Positions 24,801 to 33,436 are shown, counted from the first letter of the stretch. The stretch is 64,000 nt of DNA from Salvelinus alpinus (GCF_045679555.1 NC_092092.1:15891591-15955590); one strand, 5' to 3'. The notes: generated from the sequence alone by a model not told the origin. Numbers and translations: made by a program.

Positions 24801-27800
24801 AGCAAGCTTGCTAAACTAAATAAAAAGTAGTGTGTGAGATGAGGGATAAACTAGCTAGCTGGTCCCAATGCAATATGAGCACTCAATTTGCTGCCAAACC
24901 TACCCAGGGAGGTGGTGCTTTGTTCCAGGTGAGAGGAATTTATATGTGGACCAAACAACCAGGGAGGGCCAGTCAGCTAGCCAGATCACTGACAACTCGC
25001 TGCAGAAGTACTTTGGTGGAGTAGGGTAGGCTATAATGATAGATGGATAGGGGAATCTTTGCTATATTGGTTAACTGACCGTTCACTGAGATGGTTGTCA
25101 GTGTTTTGACATAATTAGCTAATGCTGTTGACAAGGGTTGCTACCTGTAACTACCTAGTTGGCTAGCCATTTCTTCCAATGATCAGGTCATATAGCCCAC
25201 CATTTAATCGGCAAACCATTTCCACTGAACGGCCATGGATAAAAGTTCTGAGTAAACAAGACATGCGTGGACCAAATATGTGTATGTGTTAGCTAGTTTC
25301 TAACGCTAGCTTGTAAATTACAAAAAAAAAAATCGGCCTATTCCCCTATAAAGAAGTGACAGCTGATGCAAGCTAAGTAGCAGACTGTTGTTCTGGGCCA
25401 GCTGACAGAGAACGGCCTGTTGTTTATCCTCACCTCTCTCCTACTCAATTAGCCAGCTATCTAACGTTAACTACTTTACCGGACAACAACAGCCCAGGAG
25501 ACCTGTCTGTAGCTAGCTATCTAACGTTAACTACTTTACCGGACAACAACAGCCCAGGAGAGACCTGTCTGTAGCTAGCTATCTAACGTTAACTATTACT
25601 TTACCGGACAACAACAGCCCAGGAGAGACCTGTCTGTAGCTAGCTATCTAACGTTAACTATTACTTTACCGGACAACAACAGCCCAGGAGAGACCTGTCT
25701 GTAGCTAGCTATCTAACGTTAACTATTACTTTACCGGACAACAACAGCCCAGGAGAGACCTGTCTGTAGCTAGCTATCTAACGTTAACGAGTTACTTTAC
25801 CGGACAACAACAGCCCAGGAGAGACCTGTCTGTAGCTAGCTAGCTAACGTTAACCAGTTACTTTACCGGACAACAACAGCCCAGGAGAGACCTGTCTGTA
25901 GCTAGCTATCTAACGTTAACTACTTTACCGGACAACAACAGCCCAGGAGAGACCTGTCTGTAGCTAGCTAGCTAACGTTAACCAGTTACTTTACCGGACA
26001 ACAACAGCCCAGGAGAGACCTGTCTGTAGCTAGCTATCTAACGTTAAACTATTTTACCGGACAACAACAGCCCAGGAGAGACCTGTCTGTAGCTAGCTAT
26101 CTAACGTTAACTACTTTACCGGACAACAACAGCCCAGGAGAGACCTGTCTGTAGCTAGCTATCTAACGTTAACTACTTTACCGGACAACAACAGCCCAGG
26201 AGAGACCTGTCTGTAGCTAGCTAGCTAACGTTAACCAGTTACTTTACCGGACAACAACAGCCCAGGAGAGACCTGTCTGTAGCTAGCTATCTAACGTTAA
26301 CTACTTTACCGGACAACAACAGCCCAGGAGAGACCTGTCTGTAGCTAGCTATCTAACATTAACTACTTTACCGGACAACAACAGCCCAGGAGAGACCTGT
26401 CTGTAGCTAGCTATCTAACGTTAACTACTTTACCGGACAACAACAGCCCAGGAGAGACCTGTCTGTAGCTAGCTATCTAACGTTAACGAGTTACTTTACC
26501 GGACAACAACAGCCCAGGAGAGACCTGTCTGTAGCTAGCTATCTAACGTTAACGAGTTACTTTACCGGACAACAACAGCCCAGGAGAGACCTGTCTGTAG
26601 CTAGCTATCTAACGTTAACTACTTTACCGGACAACAACAGCCCAGGAGAGACCTGTCTGTAGCTAGCTATCTAACGTTAACGAGTTACTTTACCGGACAA
26701 CAACAGCCCAGGAGAGACCTGTCTGTAGCTAGCTAGCTAACGTTAACCAGTTACTTTACCGGACAACAACAGCCCAGGAGAGACCTGTCTGTAGCTAGCT
26801 ATCTAACGTTAACTACTTTACCGGACAACAACAGCCCAGGAGAGACCTGTCTGTAGCTAGCTAGCTAACGTTAACCAGTTACTTTACCGGACAACAACAG
26901 CCCAGGAGAGACCTGTCTGTAGCTAGCTATCTAACGTTAAACTATTTTACCGGACAACAACAGCCCAGGAGAGACCTGTCTGTAGCTAGCTATCTAACGT
27001 TACCTACTTTACCGGACAACAACAGCCCAGGAGAGACCTGTCTGTAGCTAGCTATCTAACGTTAACTACTTTACCGGACAACAACAGCCCAGGAGAGACC
27101 TGTCTGTAGCTAGCTAGCTAACGTTAACCAGTTACTTTACCGGACAACAACAGCCCAGGAGAGACCTGTCTGTAGCTAGCTATCTAACGTTAACTACTTT
27201 ACCGGACAACAACAGCCCAGGAGAGACCTGTCTGTAGCTAGCTATCTAACGTTAACTACTTTACCGGACAACAACAGCCCAGGAGAGACCTGTCTGTAGC
27301 TAGCTATCTAACGTTAACGAGTTACTTTACCGGACAACAACAGCCCAGGAGAGACCTGTCTGTAGCTAGCTATCTAACGTTAACGAGTTACTTTACCGGA
27401 CAACAACAGCCCAGGAGAGACCTGTCTGTAGCTAGCTATCTAACGTTAACTACTTTACCGGACAACAACAGCCCAGGAGAGACCTGTCTGTAGCTAGCTA
27501 GCTAACGTTAACCAGTTACTTTACCGGACAACAACAGCCCAGGAGAGACCTGTCTGTAGCTAGCTATCTAACGTTAAACTATTTTACCGGACAACAACAG
27601 CCCAGGAGAGACCTGTCTGTAGCTAGCTATCTAACGTTAACTACTTTACCGGACAACAACAGCCCAGGAGAGACCTGTCTGTAGCTAGCTATCTAACGTT
27701 AACTACTTTACCGGACAACAACAGCCCAGGAGAGACCTGTCTGTAGCTAGCTATCTAACGTTAACTACTTTACCGGACAACAACAGCCCAGGAGAGACCA

Positions 27801-28526
27801 GTCTGCAGCTAACTAGCTAACGTTACCCCGGACAACAGTCCAAAAGATAGTTCTGTAGCTAGTTAGCAAGGTTATGCAACCCGGGGCCTGTTGCACAAAA
27901 GTAGAATTAAGACATCCGGGATAAATGACTCAGCTGAGCTCAATGAAGCCAAAACATGTGCGTCCAGGCTTAATTGGTTGCACAAAGACCAAGCCAGGAT
28001 GAGCAGACACGGATTCATTAAGCCAGGTGAAACCAATCCTGGATAGGTGCGCGCTCACGGCTCACTCAAATAGACCCCGCCACAGATCACAGATTAACTG
28101 ATTTACCATGGCAACTAGAGCCGCGTACTTTTCCCCGTCGGAAGCACAAATCCTCATGGAGGCATACGAGGAGGTAAAAGATATAATTAAGAAGAAAGGC
28201 AACACCGCCACAGTGATAAAGCAAAGAGAAAAAGCGTGGCAAAGTATTGCAGACCGCCTGAATGCGTAAGTAGTGCACAATTACACACTCACCGCTCCGC
28301 TGAAACATCACAATTACAATTCAAATATTTAATTCACATCTCCAAAAATGCAGTTGTACTGTAATTATGAAACGGTTACATTTTTAATTGAAATGCACTG
28401 CAGATATGAGTGAAATTGTGTAAAGTAACTCCATCACACTGTATAAAGCTATGATACATTTTTTGATATTTTTACTGAAAACAAGACAAAAATACCAAGT
28501 AATTTTTTGCAGTGTGACTCCATTAA

Positions 28527-28566
<40 letters not shown>

Positions 28567-31500
28567 TAAACATGAACGGGCCAAAACGGACATGGCAGCA
28601 GGTCAAAATCAAATACAAGAACATTCTGCAGAATGGTATGGTCCCTGACTAATATTTAACAAAGCACAAGCATATATTGTACCCAGAAGGTGCCTGCTCA
28701 CACATTGTCTGTACTGTTTTAGCAGTGAAAAAGAATACCCACAGACAAGGCACGGGTGGTGGGTCACCAAAGGCTGACCTTACCCCAGCAGAGGACATGG
28801 CCTTGGAGCTAAATAAAGGCAGGCCCGTCTTAGAGGGGATCCCTGGGGGGAAAGAGACGAGCATAGGTTCCTCCCAAGATGCCACCCGCTTCATTCAAGG
28901 TATGTCCTTCCATCTCTACATGGGATACAACCACATTCATATTGAATCAATTTGGACTGTCTGACTTTGGTTTACCTATTGCCTTGCAGTGTCTGGCAGC
29001 ACAGTGTTCCTGTTAGAGCCACCAGCACAAGCACCAGACGATGCTGATCCAGTGAGTACTCCATCAAAGGCATACTGTAGGCCTGGCATGTCTTGTCTAC
29101 TAGCTTCAATATGAATCCGATTAAATGTGATAGGGTGAAGGCCCCAGTGCAGCAGCAACAGCACATGATGGAGACGATGATGAGGAGGAGACCATCTCTC
29201 TGGATTCCAGAAGGCATGAGGTATCATGTTAAGACTGTGAAAGTACTATTTACTCTACAATGGTGAGGAGTCCTCATCAAAATCAAAAAATCTAATTTCT
29301 TTTACAGGACCCAGATGCTATACAGTGGGAAAACCAGCCTGGCAACATAGTGCGTATTAATAAAAGGACACCATATCCTGCCAAATTCCAGCTGCGCTAA
29401 TTGTATTGTGTTCACAGAGCTCACAAGCTATCAGAAAGTTGTATGGCAACCACCTCCGGCGCCAAATAGAACTGGCAGACATAGACATTCAGTACAAGAA
29501 GAAAAAGATGGAAAATCTTGCACTGGAGTCCGAAATAAAAAAGAGGACAATTAGGAAACTGGACCTTGAAATAAAAAAACTTGAGAGGGAGGTGAGATAT
29601 GCCTTCAATGTACACTGTATGCTAACTGTAACACAAATGTATTAATCATTATTTTTCTTTCCTCCCCCAGCTCCAAGAAGATGACACAGCTCAAAATAAA
29701 AATTAGGTATATTCTCGTAAAGTCAAGTGAGCCATGACATATGAGCTCTTATTGTGAGCACACAGGACGGTGGCATCTTTCTAAGTTTTTTTTAATTTTC
29801 CCAGCAATCAGTACAACCAAGTCATCGTTATAAGGCATCGCCCTCTTTTGCCCACCCCCCCAGCACCAGGTGTGGCCACTAGCCTATATGAAGGCCCAAA
29901 ATTGTGTGTTCCTTTCTGCTCTGACAATGGCATGCCCATTCGTGCGAGATGTGGTGGATGAAGAAGCACTTGTGCTGAGGAGAGCCTTCAGGCGAGAAAG
30001 GGTCTTCAGGGACCGGTTGGACCCACTGGCCTTCCCTGATGACCATCTATATGAAAGATACAGGTTTTCTGCAGATGGCATCAGGTATCTATGCAGACTA
30101 CTGGGTCCCAGGATTAAGCACCGCACTGCACGGAGCCATGCACTGAGTGTGGAGCAAATGGTTTGTGTGGCCTTGCGCTTTTTTGCTAGTGGAGCCTTCC
30201 TGTACTCAGTGGGGGATGCAGAACAGCTGAACAAGGCCACAATTTGCCGCACAATAAGGAGTGTGTGTCTGGCTATCAAAGCATTAGCAGATGTCTTCAT
30301 CTCCTTCCCTGGCCACAGAAGACTCTGTGACATCAAAGAGGAGTTCTATAGGATTGCAGGTAAGAGGATCTACAAATTACAGGACAACTGTTAACACATA
30401 GTAGGATACTCATTACTTTGTGTGACAGGTTTCCCCAATGTCATTGGTGCAGTGGACTGCACACACATAAGGATAAAAGCCCCCTCAGGTGCCCATGAGG
30501 CCGATTTTGTGAATAGGAAATCCTTTCACAGCATTAATGTTCAGGTGAACATAACTTTTTGATATTGTCCATTGACGAACACTCTGCATTGCCAGTGATG
30601 TGCATTGATTGGTGTAATATTCCTCATCTTATGATTTCAGATGGTCTGCAATGCTGACTGTGTGATCAGCAATGTTGTGGCAAAATGGCCTGGCTCAGTC
30701 CATGACTCCAGAATCTTTCGGGCCTCTGAAATCTATCAGTGCCTATCACAAGGTAAGCCACACAACCCCTATTTATAACCATCATGGCTGTGTCAAGAAT
30801 ATCACTGTGTTTATGAGGTAGTAATGATGAGATTTTGTGTTGACAGGTGAATTCTCTGGTGTGTTGCTGGGAGACAGGGGGTATGGCTGCCAGCCTTTTC
30901 TCCTGACACCTTTCACAGACCCCCAGGAAGCACAGCAGGCCTACAACCATGCCCATGCCAGGACCAGGGCCAGAGTTGAAATGACCTTTGGCCTCCTGAA
31001 GGCACGCTTTCACTGCCTTCACAAATTAAGGGTCAGCCCTGTTAGGGCATGTGATATTACTGTGGCTTGTGCTGTCCTCCACAATGTGGCCTGCCTGAGG
31101 AAGGAGAGGGCCCCCAGAGTGCCACCAGCCATGGACTGGGACAATCCGGCAATCTTCCCTGATGACGACAGTGGTCGGCTGCTGAGGGACCAATATGTGT
31201 TGAATTATTTTAGTTAGTATGTGTGCTTTCAATTTTGGTTAAATATGTCCTGCGGTGGCAGAGGAATTTGGGTTTTTTTGGGTTCGTTTTTTGACGAATT
31301 TGGCCTCTTATGATGTTTGTGCGGTATACTGTGTGTAATACAAGGCTGCAGGGAGGCTACTGCATCCATTCATTTGTCTGTTCAGTTGATGTGTATGGAT
31401 TTGTCCTGCATTTATTTTAGTGTGCAGACATGCAGGGTGTGTTATATACAGACCTTTGAATGTGTATGTATCATTTTGTATAATATGCTTGGATTCTGTG

Positions 31501-32533
31501 CTTTCCATCTTGTAGAGTCACTGTGACTTCAGTTTCGAAAGGAGCTGATGGTTTACCTGCTTTGTTTTGTCCTTATTCAATAAAGGAACATAATGTTACA
31601 CATTGTGTTTTTATATTCATATGGAATGTGTATTTGTTTATATGACAGAGTACTAGGGCCACACTGAAGAAAAAGGATAAAGTCATAAATTTATGAGGCT
31701 GGTTCTTTCTGCAGAAAAGCTACATATTGTTTTTACAGTTTTGATACTTATGACAATGTGATACTTAATATTCTGGCACATCAGCATGTCTTTGTTTATG
31801 AAACCATACTGAAGTACAATTTCACGAAATGCCCCACATCTGTCATTTTAACAACTGTCCTCCTTTAAAACAACTGGTTACAATATTATGACTTGTGTTT
31901 TTTTCCCCTCTGTGGCCCTAATATTCTATCATTTTATATATAGCCTTATAGTCTATGGGAAACTGTAAATTATCTAATGATAGCAACATCATCTAAAAAT
32001 CATTTTTTATCCAAAATCATTGAAATTAATGATCACAAACGTTTAAATAATAACAGTGGGTCTAGTTATATGTGATAACAATGTATAGTGAGCAGTGAAA
32101 TAACTATTGGTTTCCATTTGTGGTGACTGCTGACTGACATTAGGGATGAGATTAAATAGATCCTGGAATTTAGCCTGGTCTGGAGCAGGCTAGCTCCACA
32201 GAATAAATCTCCATGGTAATTTATACCATAACATATCCTCCTGCCCCCTATCCATCTTTAGTGCAACCGGATTACGGATCAATTGAGCCAGGATCACCAA
32301 GATATCCTGGCTTAATCCCTTATCCTAGTTTTGTGCAACAGGCCCCCGGTTAGCTACTTACCCGGACAACAACCCAAACATTACAGAGGCCCGTATGCAG
32401 CTAGTTATCTTGACCCTATTAGCTAACTAGTTAACCCTGGTCTCTAGCCCAAGCCCCGGTTCAGTTCTATACCTGAGGCAGTGTACCAACTGCCGGCGTG
32501 ACTTGCTTCTCTGCAAACGGTTCGGTTCGACAT
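324..32533 (-). CDS. memo1: memo1, mediator of ErbB2-driven cell motility 1 (5' seven coding exons; 3' end off window)
   Basis: Coding exons in transcript order: 32533-32473, 20233-20152, 19447-19379, 18975-18863, 8481-8370, 6528-6386, 400-324. They sum to 657 nt, 219 codons without a stop, joined at GT/AG sites with matching phases. The family member in human is about 297 residues, so about 78 codons (probably two exons) lie left of position 1. MEMO1 is a cytosolic protein structurally related to non-haem iron dioxygenases; it relays ErbB2 signals to the cytoskeleton and binds redox metal. His49 (in APHAGY) and His81 (in GPSHH), two of the three metal ligands known for the family, are present at the expected positions; the third, Cys244, would be off window. 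Introns 1, 4, 5 and 6 are filled with minisatellites, and intron 1 also holds an intact Harbinger transposon. Nothing marks the gene as broken. A salmonid duplicate probably exists elsewhere. Confidence 0.95.
391..2334. repeat. 34-bp minisatellite containing the memo1 exon 7 splice acceptor (about 57 copies)
   Basis: Near-perfect tandem units with few point variants (aaccgttgac, aaccgttggc, aacctttgac; aaggagg or aaagagg). Read on the minus strand each unit carries a pyrimidine-rich run, CCCACAG, then about ten bases matching the start of memo1 exon 7. The exon-proximal copy is the real acceptor; all the rest lie in intron 6. Confidence 0.95.
2335..3169. other. memo1 intron 6 spacer with dispersed-repeat fragments
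   Basis: No coding exon seen. 2675-2905 resembles (from memory) a fish DNA-transposon family that begins 'gtgagctccaaaagt' and contains 'gcagactgtcagcttta'. 2970-3045 carries 'aggaactaatggggatcc', a motif of a very common salmonid dispersed repeat. A 71-residue frame across the first fragment has no recognisable product. Confidence 0.5.
3170..3850. repeat. 40-bp minisatellite whose units are hairpins (about 17 copies)
   Basis: Every unit holds gctaacctct and agaggttagc, perfect 10-base complements separated alternately by 12 and 8 bases, so each unit can fold and can also pair with its neighbour. Copies are almost identical. Lies in memo1 intron 6. Confidence 0.95.
3851..4136. other. memo1 intron 6 spacer, nothing recognised
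   Basis: Unique-looking AT-rich sequence between two arrays, with no exon, RNA gene or clear repeat. Confidence 0.5.
4137..6287. repeat. 36-bp minisatellite (about 60 copies)
   Basis: Unit core 'cctgaaccaaactaacctgg' followed by a pyrimidine run and ccctcat; length varies by one or two bases through C and T runs. Minus-strand frames of up to 137 residues across it are repeat translation. Lies in memo1 intron 6 and ends about 100 bp from the exon 6 donor. Confidence 0.95.
6386..6528 (-). CDS. memo1: memo1 coding exon 6
   Basis: 143 nt encoding [20 protein letters not shown], then [18 protein letters not shown] and the diagnostic SSDFCHWG. Acceptor CTGCAG at 6530-6529, donor GTACGT at 6385-6384. 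The first base completes the Ser codon begun in exon 5; the last G joins GT of exon 7 to make Gly. Confidence 0.96.
6640..8020. repeat. 30-34 bp minisatellite (about 45 copies)
   Basis: The first seven units are 34 bp with 'aaaaagaagg'; the rest are 30 bp with 'aaaagg', after loss of four bases. Shared core 'gtgcgggtgttaacccaacc'. Later units carry cgatta instead of cgatca. A 338-codon plus-strand frame here exists only because 30 is a multiple of three. Lies in memo1 intron 5. Confidence 0.95.
8021..8369. other. memo1 intron 5 spacer
   Basis: Unique-looking sequence between the array and the exon 5 donor. No other gene or repeat recognised. Confidence 0.5.
8370..8481 (-). CDS. memo1: memo1 coding exon 5
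   Basis: 112 nt encoding (V)[19 protein letters not shown], then [17 protein letters not shown]. Acceptor CCTCTGTAG at 8483-8482, donor GTAAGA at 8369-8368. The acceptor and first 15-16 bases of this exon were the seed for the adjoining 6.2-kb array. Confidence 0.96.
8464..14709. repeat. About 44-bp minisatellite built from the memo1 exon 5 acceptor (about 140 copies)
   Basis: Units read 'agaggtcaacatagactaga' then a purine-rich run and aggattcaatatac. On the minus strand each shows a pyrimidine tract, TAG, then TCTATGTTGACCTCTG, which differs from the true exon 5 start (TCTATGCTGAGCTCTG) at two bases. Length varies in the gaggg run. A short scrambled stretch occurs near 12585-12715. This is the longest uninterrupted array in the window and fills most of intron 4. 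Confidence 0.95.
14710..15263. other. memo1 intron 4 spacer with dispersed-repeat sequence
   Basis: 14895-15080 contains 'ggctgtgacggtcatggg' and 'gaccccattcaagtcaatgg', phrases I associate with dispersed salmonid repeats. No coding exon found. Confidence 0.4.
15264..15405. repeat. 42-bp tandem repeat, three copies
   Basis: Three near-identical units with core 'tgtgtttgcttgtgtagcca'. Because 42 is a multiple of three, an 86-codon frame with a Cys-rich repeat runs through it; it is not considered a gene. Confidence 0.85.
15543..16020. repeat. 27-bp minisatellite (about 18 copies)
   Basis: Unit core 'ggccttggcccagaccagtt' followed by atgaaga or atggaga. Open in several frames because 27 is divisible by three. 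It changes abruptly at 16020 into the GC-rich array. Lies in memo1 intron 4. Confidence 0.95.
16018..18150. repeat. GC-rich polypyrimidine minisatellite, 30-31 bp units (about 70 copies)
   Basis: Units of 'ctcaaggcccctcctccgcc' then tgctctccct, or tgctctgacct in a second variant class. The two classes occur in runs. The plus strand is strongly pyrimidine-rich and may adopt triplex or other non-B structure. Arg-rich and Gly-rich minus-strand frames of up to 225 residues are repeat translation. Confidence 0.95.
18151..18720. other. memo1 intron 4 spacer
   Basis: No exon seen. 18478-18560 contains 'gaactgttacacccctag'-like text typical of fish dispersed repeats. A 144-residue minus-strand frame has no family resemblance and no splice context. 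Confidence 0.4.
18721..18923. repeat. (TG)n microsatellite flanked by two copies of the memo1 exon 4 end
   Basis: About 80 bp of pure TG (18776-18856) lies between two direct copies of one segment: 18721-18775 and 18859-18923. The right copy is the true 3' part of memo1 exon 4 with its donor. The left copy is the same sequence lacking 11 bp, so it is frameshifted, and it keeps a GGGTATGG donor-like site. Confidence 0.93.
18863..18975 (-). CDS. memo1: memo1 coding exon 4
   Basis: 113 nt encoding [20 protein letters not shown], then [17 protein letters not shown]. Includes His81 of the metal site. Acceptor CCCCTGTAG at 18977-18976, donor GTAGGT at 18862-18861, followed six bases later by the CA (minus-strand) microsatellite. 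Confidence 0.96.
19379..19447 (-). CDS. memo1: memo1 coding exon 3
   Basis: 69 nt encoding [20 protein letters not shown] then SV(T). His49, a metal ligand, is the first full codon. Acceptor TTTTCAG at 19449-19448, donor GTAAGT at 19378-19377. Confidence 0.96.
19448..20020. repeat. 26-bp minisatellite adjoining the memo1 exon 3 acceptor (about 21 copies)
   Basis: Unit core 'acaacacattacaacctgcc' then tggctg. On the minus strand each reads GTAATGTGTTGTCAG, matching the real acceptor tract GTAATGTGTTTTCAG except at one base. Two units near 19919 and 19988 keep the exact acceptor version together with 'cacaccattacaacc'. Fills most of intron 2. Confidence 0.93.
20152..20233 (-). CDS. memo1: memo1 coding exon 2
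   Basis: 82 nt encoding (G)[18 protein letters not shown], then SPARAIIAP. Acceptor CTCTGCAG at 20235-20234, donor GTAAGC at 20151-20150. Ends in phase 2, joining G of exon 3 to form Pro48. Confidence 0.95.
20234..20819. repeat. Intron 1 spacer with a salmonid dispersed repeat
   Basis: Two offset copies of 'tagtgcactatatagggaat' (about 20508-20527 and 20552-20571) with 'agggtgccatttgggatgcc' are characteristic of an abundant salmonid dispersed repeat. No exon was seen. Confidence 0.6.
20820..21955. repeat. 49-bp minisatellite (about 23 copies)
   Basis: Unit core 'ctgggctggagcagagagat' then aacagggagaccttgttatg. A few units lack the 4-bp gact doubling or a longer piece (near 21200). Lies in memo1 intron 1. 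Confidence 0.95.
21985..22390. repeat. 31-bp minisatellite derived from a salmonid dispersed repeat (about 12 copies)
   Basis: Units 'tttgaccagggaccatagaa' then tagggcactaa. The text before and after ('cccaagtggcaccttattcc', 'agaatagggtgcaattgggg') is the flanking part of the common salmonid repeat also seen at 20.5 and 49.5 kb, so a piece of that repeat was tandemly amplified. Confidence 0.88.
22655..24712. repeat. 46-bp minisatellite (about 44 copies)
   Basis: Unit core 'gtttaaatgtaacgtgatat' then acactaggccccttggattag. Variants (aaacccc or ggtcccc; ttggatt or ttgatt; agag or aggg) occur in blocks. The 45-bp ttgatt class is clustered at about 22990-23310. Confidence 0.95.
24713..25450. other. 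memo1 intron 1 spacer, nothing recognised
   Basis: Unique-looking sequence rich in gctagc and gctaac words. No coding exon identified; a 64-codon frame at 24830 is unsupported. Confidence 0.4.
25451..27810. repeat. 62-68 bp minisatellite with higher-order structure (about 37 copies)
   Basis: Unit core 'ccggacaacaacagcccagg' then agagacctgtctgtagctagctatctaacgtta. Units differ by short inserts before ttaccgg (ctac, cgagtta, ccagtta, aactatt). The order of variants repeats, giving a higher-order block of about 893 bp. Diverged units continue to 27880 and resume at about 32349, on the far side of the Harbinger element. Confidence 0.95.
28108..29706 (+). CDS. Harbinger accessory protein with Myb/SANT-like DNA-binding domain
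   Basis: Eight predicted exons: 28108-28265, 28565-28635, 28723-28899, 28990-29051, 29134-29220, 29308-29349, 29418-29591, 29671-29706; 807 nt, 268 residues plus stop, all at GT/AG sites with matching phases. Residues about 5-80 ([20 protein letters not shown], then [15 protein letters not shown] and [14 protein letters not shown]) have the trihelix arrangement of the Myb/SANT-like domain found in Harbinger second proteins and in NAIF1/MSANTD relatives. A middle acidic stretch (DGDDDEEE) is followed by a charged C-terminal coiled coil (exon 7, rich in K, E and L heptads). In this superfamily the protein recruits transposase to the nucleus and to the element ends. Exon 2 is preceded by a (TG)n tract. 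Exon 3 has a NAGNAG acceptor (start 28723 or 28726). Confidence 0.85.
29927..31217 (+). CDS. Harbinger DDE transposase (HARBI1-like), apparently intact
   Basis: Four predicted exons: 29927-30359, 30429-30544, 30641-30752, 30847-31217; 1032 nt, 343 residues plus stop, close to the roughly 350 residues usual for the family. The start at [13 protein letters not shown] was chosen because family members begin near it; an in-frame ATG 57 bases upstream is possible. N-terminal helix-turn-helix-like region ([17 protein letters not shown]). Catalytic residues by position: Asp154 in GAVDCTH, Asp230 in LLGDRGY, Glu265 in [10 protein letters not shown], with 35 residues between the last two, as in the family. 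The conserved [10 protein letters not shown] is also present. No stop or frameshift was found. AATAAA follows at 31579. Expected to cut and paste the element together with the upstream protein. Confidence 0.9.
31218..32345. other. Non-coding right part of the Harbinger element
   Basis: AT-rich, no coding exon seen; ends with subterminal ATCCTGG and AGCCAGGAT motifs and the right inverted repeat. Confidence 0.6.
31579..31584 (+). promoter_or_regulatory. Poly(A) signal of the transposase gene
   Basis: AATAAA 362 bases after the transposase stop, within the element. No competing signal was noticed before it. Confidence 0.6.
32473..32533 (-). CDS. memo1: memo1 coding exon 1 (start codon)
   Basis: ATG at 32533-32531 begins [20 protein letters not shown]; the conserved N-terminus fixes this start. 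Donor GTATAG at 32472-32471. An in-frame upstream TAA/TAG was not needed for the choice. The 5' UTR and promoter should lie just above 32533 but no TATA box is evident. Confidence 0.95.
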
Positions 32534-33361
32534 CTTAGCTCCCTATCTTGGTAAGAAGGAACCTTGTCCGGTAGAAATAAAATAAAAACTCGGGGGAAAA
32601 ACAACTACCTAAACAGAAACCACCAATAAAAGTTGTCTAGACAAAGGAGGAATACAAAAATAGCTAGCCAGAGAGTAGCCAAGTTATCCAGATGGCGAAG
32701 TTGGAAATGCTGAGAAAAGTGTGCGTTTGATAGCAGGCTAAGGTTACTTCAAAATAAGATCTTAAAACGAGGGTGTTTATTTACGGATGAACAAAACCTC
32801 AATGTAGTTTGTCTGTTGGTTGCCAAAATAGCACTATTGACTTGACTAAAACTGGTTTGTCATAAATCGGGCTATATGGTAGCAACTGTACATCATAATC
32901 GACCAAAACTAATATGGCTGATAGGAATCCTATTGGTCAGTGGATGAGGAATGTTTATCGCTTCACCAAGCAGACCGTCGACTAATTCACGTTGTCATGC
33001 TGCGTCACCCGGTTGCTGAGATAATCGTCACGCAATTACTTCTTAAATTGAGGTTATAAATCGAGCAGTCGAGTAAATTAATCGAGCAAATTATTATTAT
33101 TATTTTTTTTATTAATAAATCAATGCAAAAAGTACATGGGAAGCACAAGTATACATCAAGAATATACAAAGGACATTTGGGCTATTGGGTACAATATCAC
33201 ATTAAACAAGGACCTGAAGGGGCATACACACATTTATAATTCTAACAGCTTTTTTGTTCGCAGAGTATTTAATTATCTTAAAATATAAATTCAATTTCAA
33301 TATTTTCAATTTCAATCTCTGCATACAGTCACCGAAAGTCAAAGCTGCTGCGTTGTGACAC

Positions 33362-33436
33362 GCTGGTCGGAACGAGGAAACTCGGGAATTTTCGTTAGCC
33401 TGTCGGAAATGTCCGAGTTTCCTCGTTCCGACCAGC
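33362..33436. repeat. Perfect 24-bp inverted repeat with 27-nt loop
   Basis: Arms 33362-33385 (gctggtcggaacgaggaaac, then tcgg) and 33413-33436 are exact complements. 'cgaggaaactcgg'-like palindromic text is found in fish hAT-type MITEs from memory, so this may be a MITE core; the hairpin would also be possible in RNA. Confidence 0.85.

Larger units (their letters stand above)
27884..32345 (+). mobile_element. Complete PIF/Harbinger DNA transposon with both genes
   Basis: A 4462-bp element bounded by inverted repeats: GGGCCTGTTGCACAAAA at the left end and its exact complement at the right, with imperfect extension. The flanking trinucleotide CCG (27881-27883 and 32346-32348) is a candidate target-site duplication of the 3-bp size usual for this superfamily; the GC-rich ends leave the exact edge uncertain by a base or two. 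Subterminal regions carry several AGCCAGGAT and ATCCTGG motifs, possible binding sites. It encodes a SANT/Myb-like DNA-binding protein and a DDE transposase in the same direction, both apparently intact. It is inserted in memo1 intron 1 on the opposite strand, within the diverged edge of the preceding minisatellite. Confidence 0.92.

Noticed and set aside
28649-29227. Minus-strand frames across the Harbinger SANT/Myb gene
   Set aside because: Shadows of the plus-strand exons; no consistent splice signals on the minus strand.
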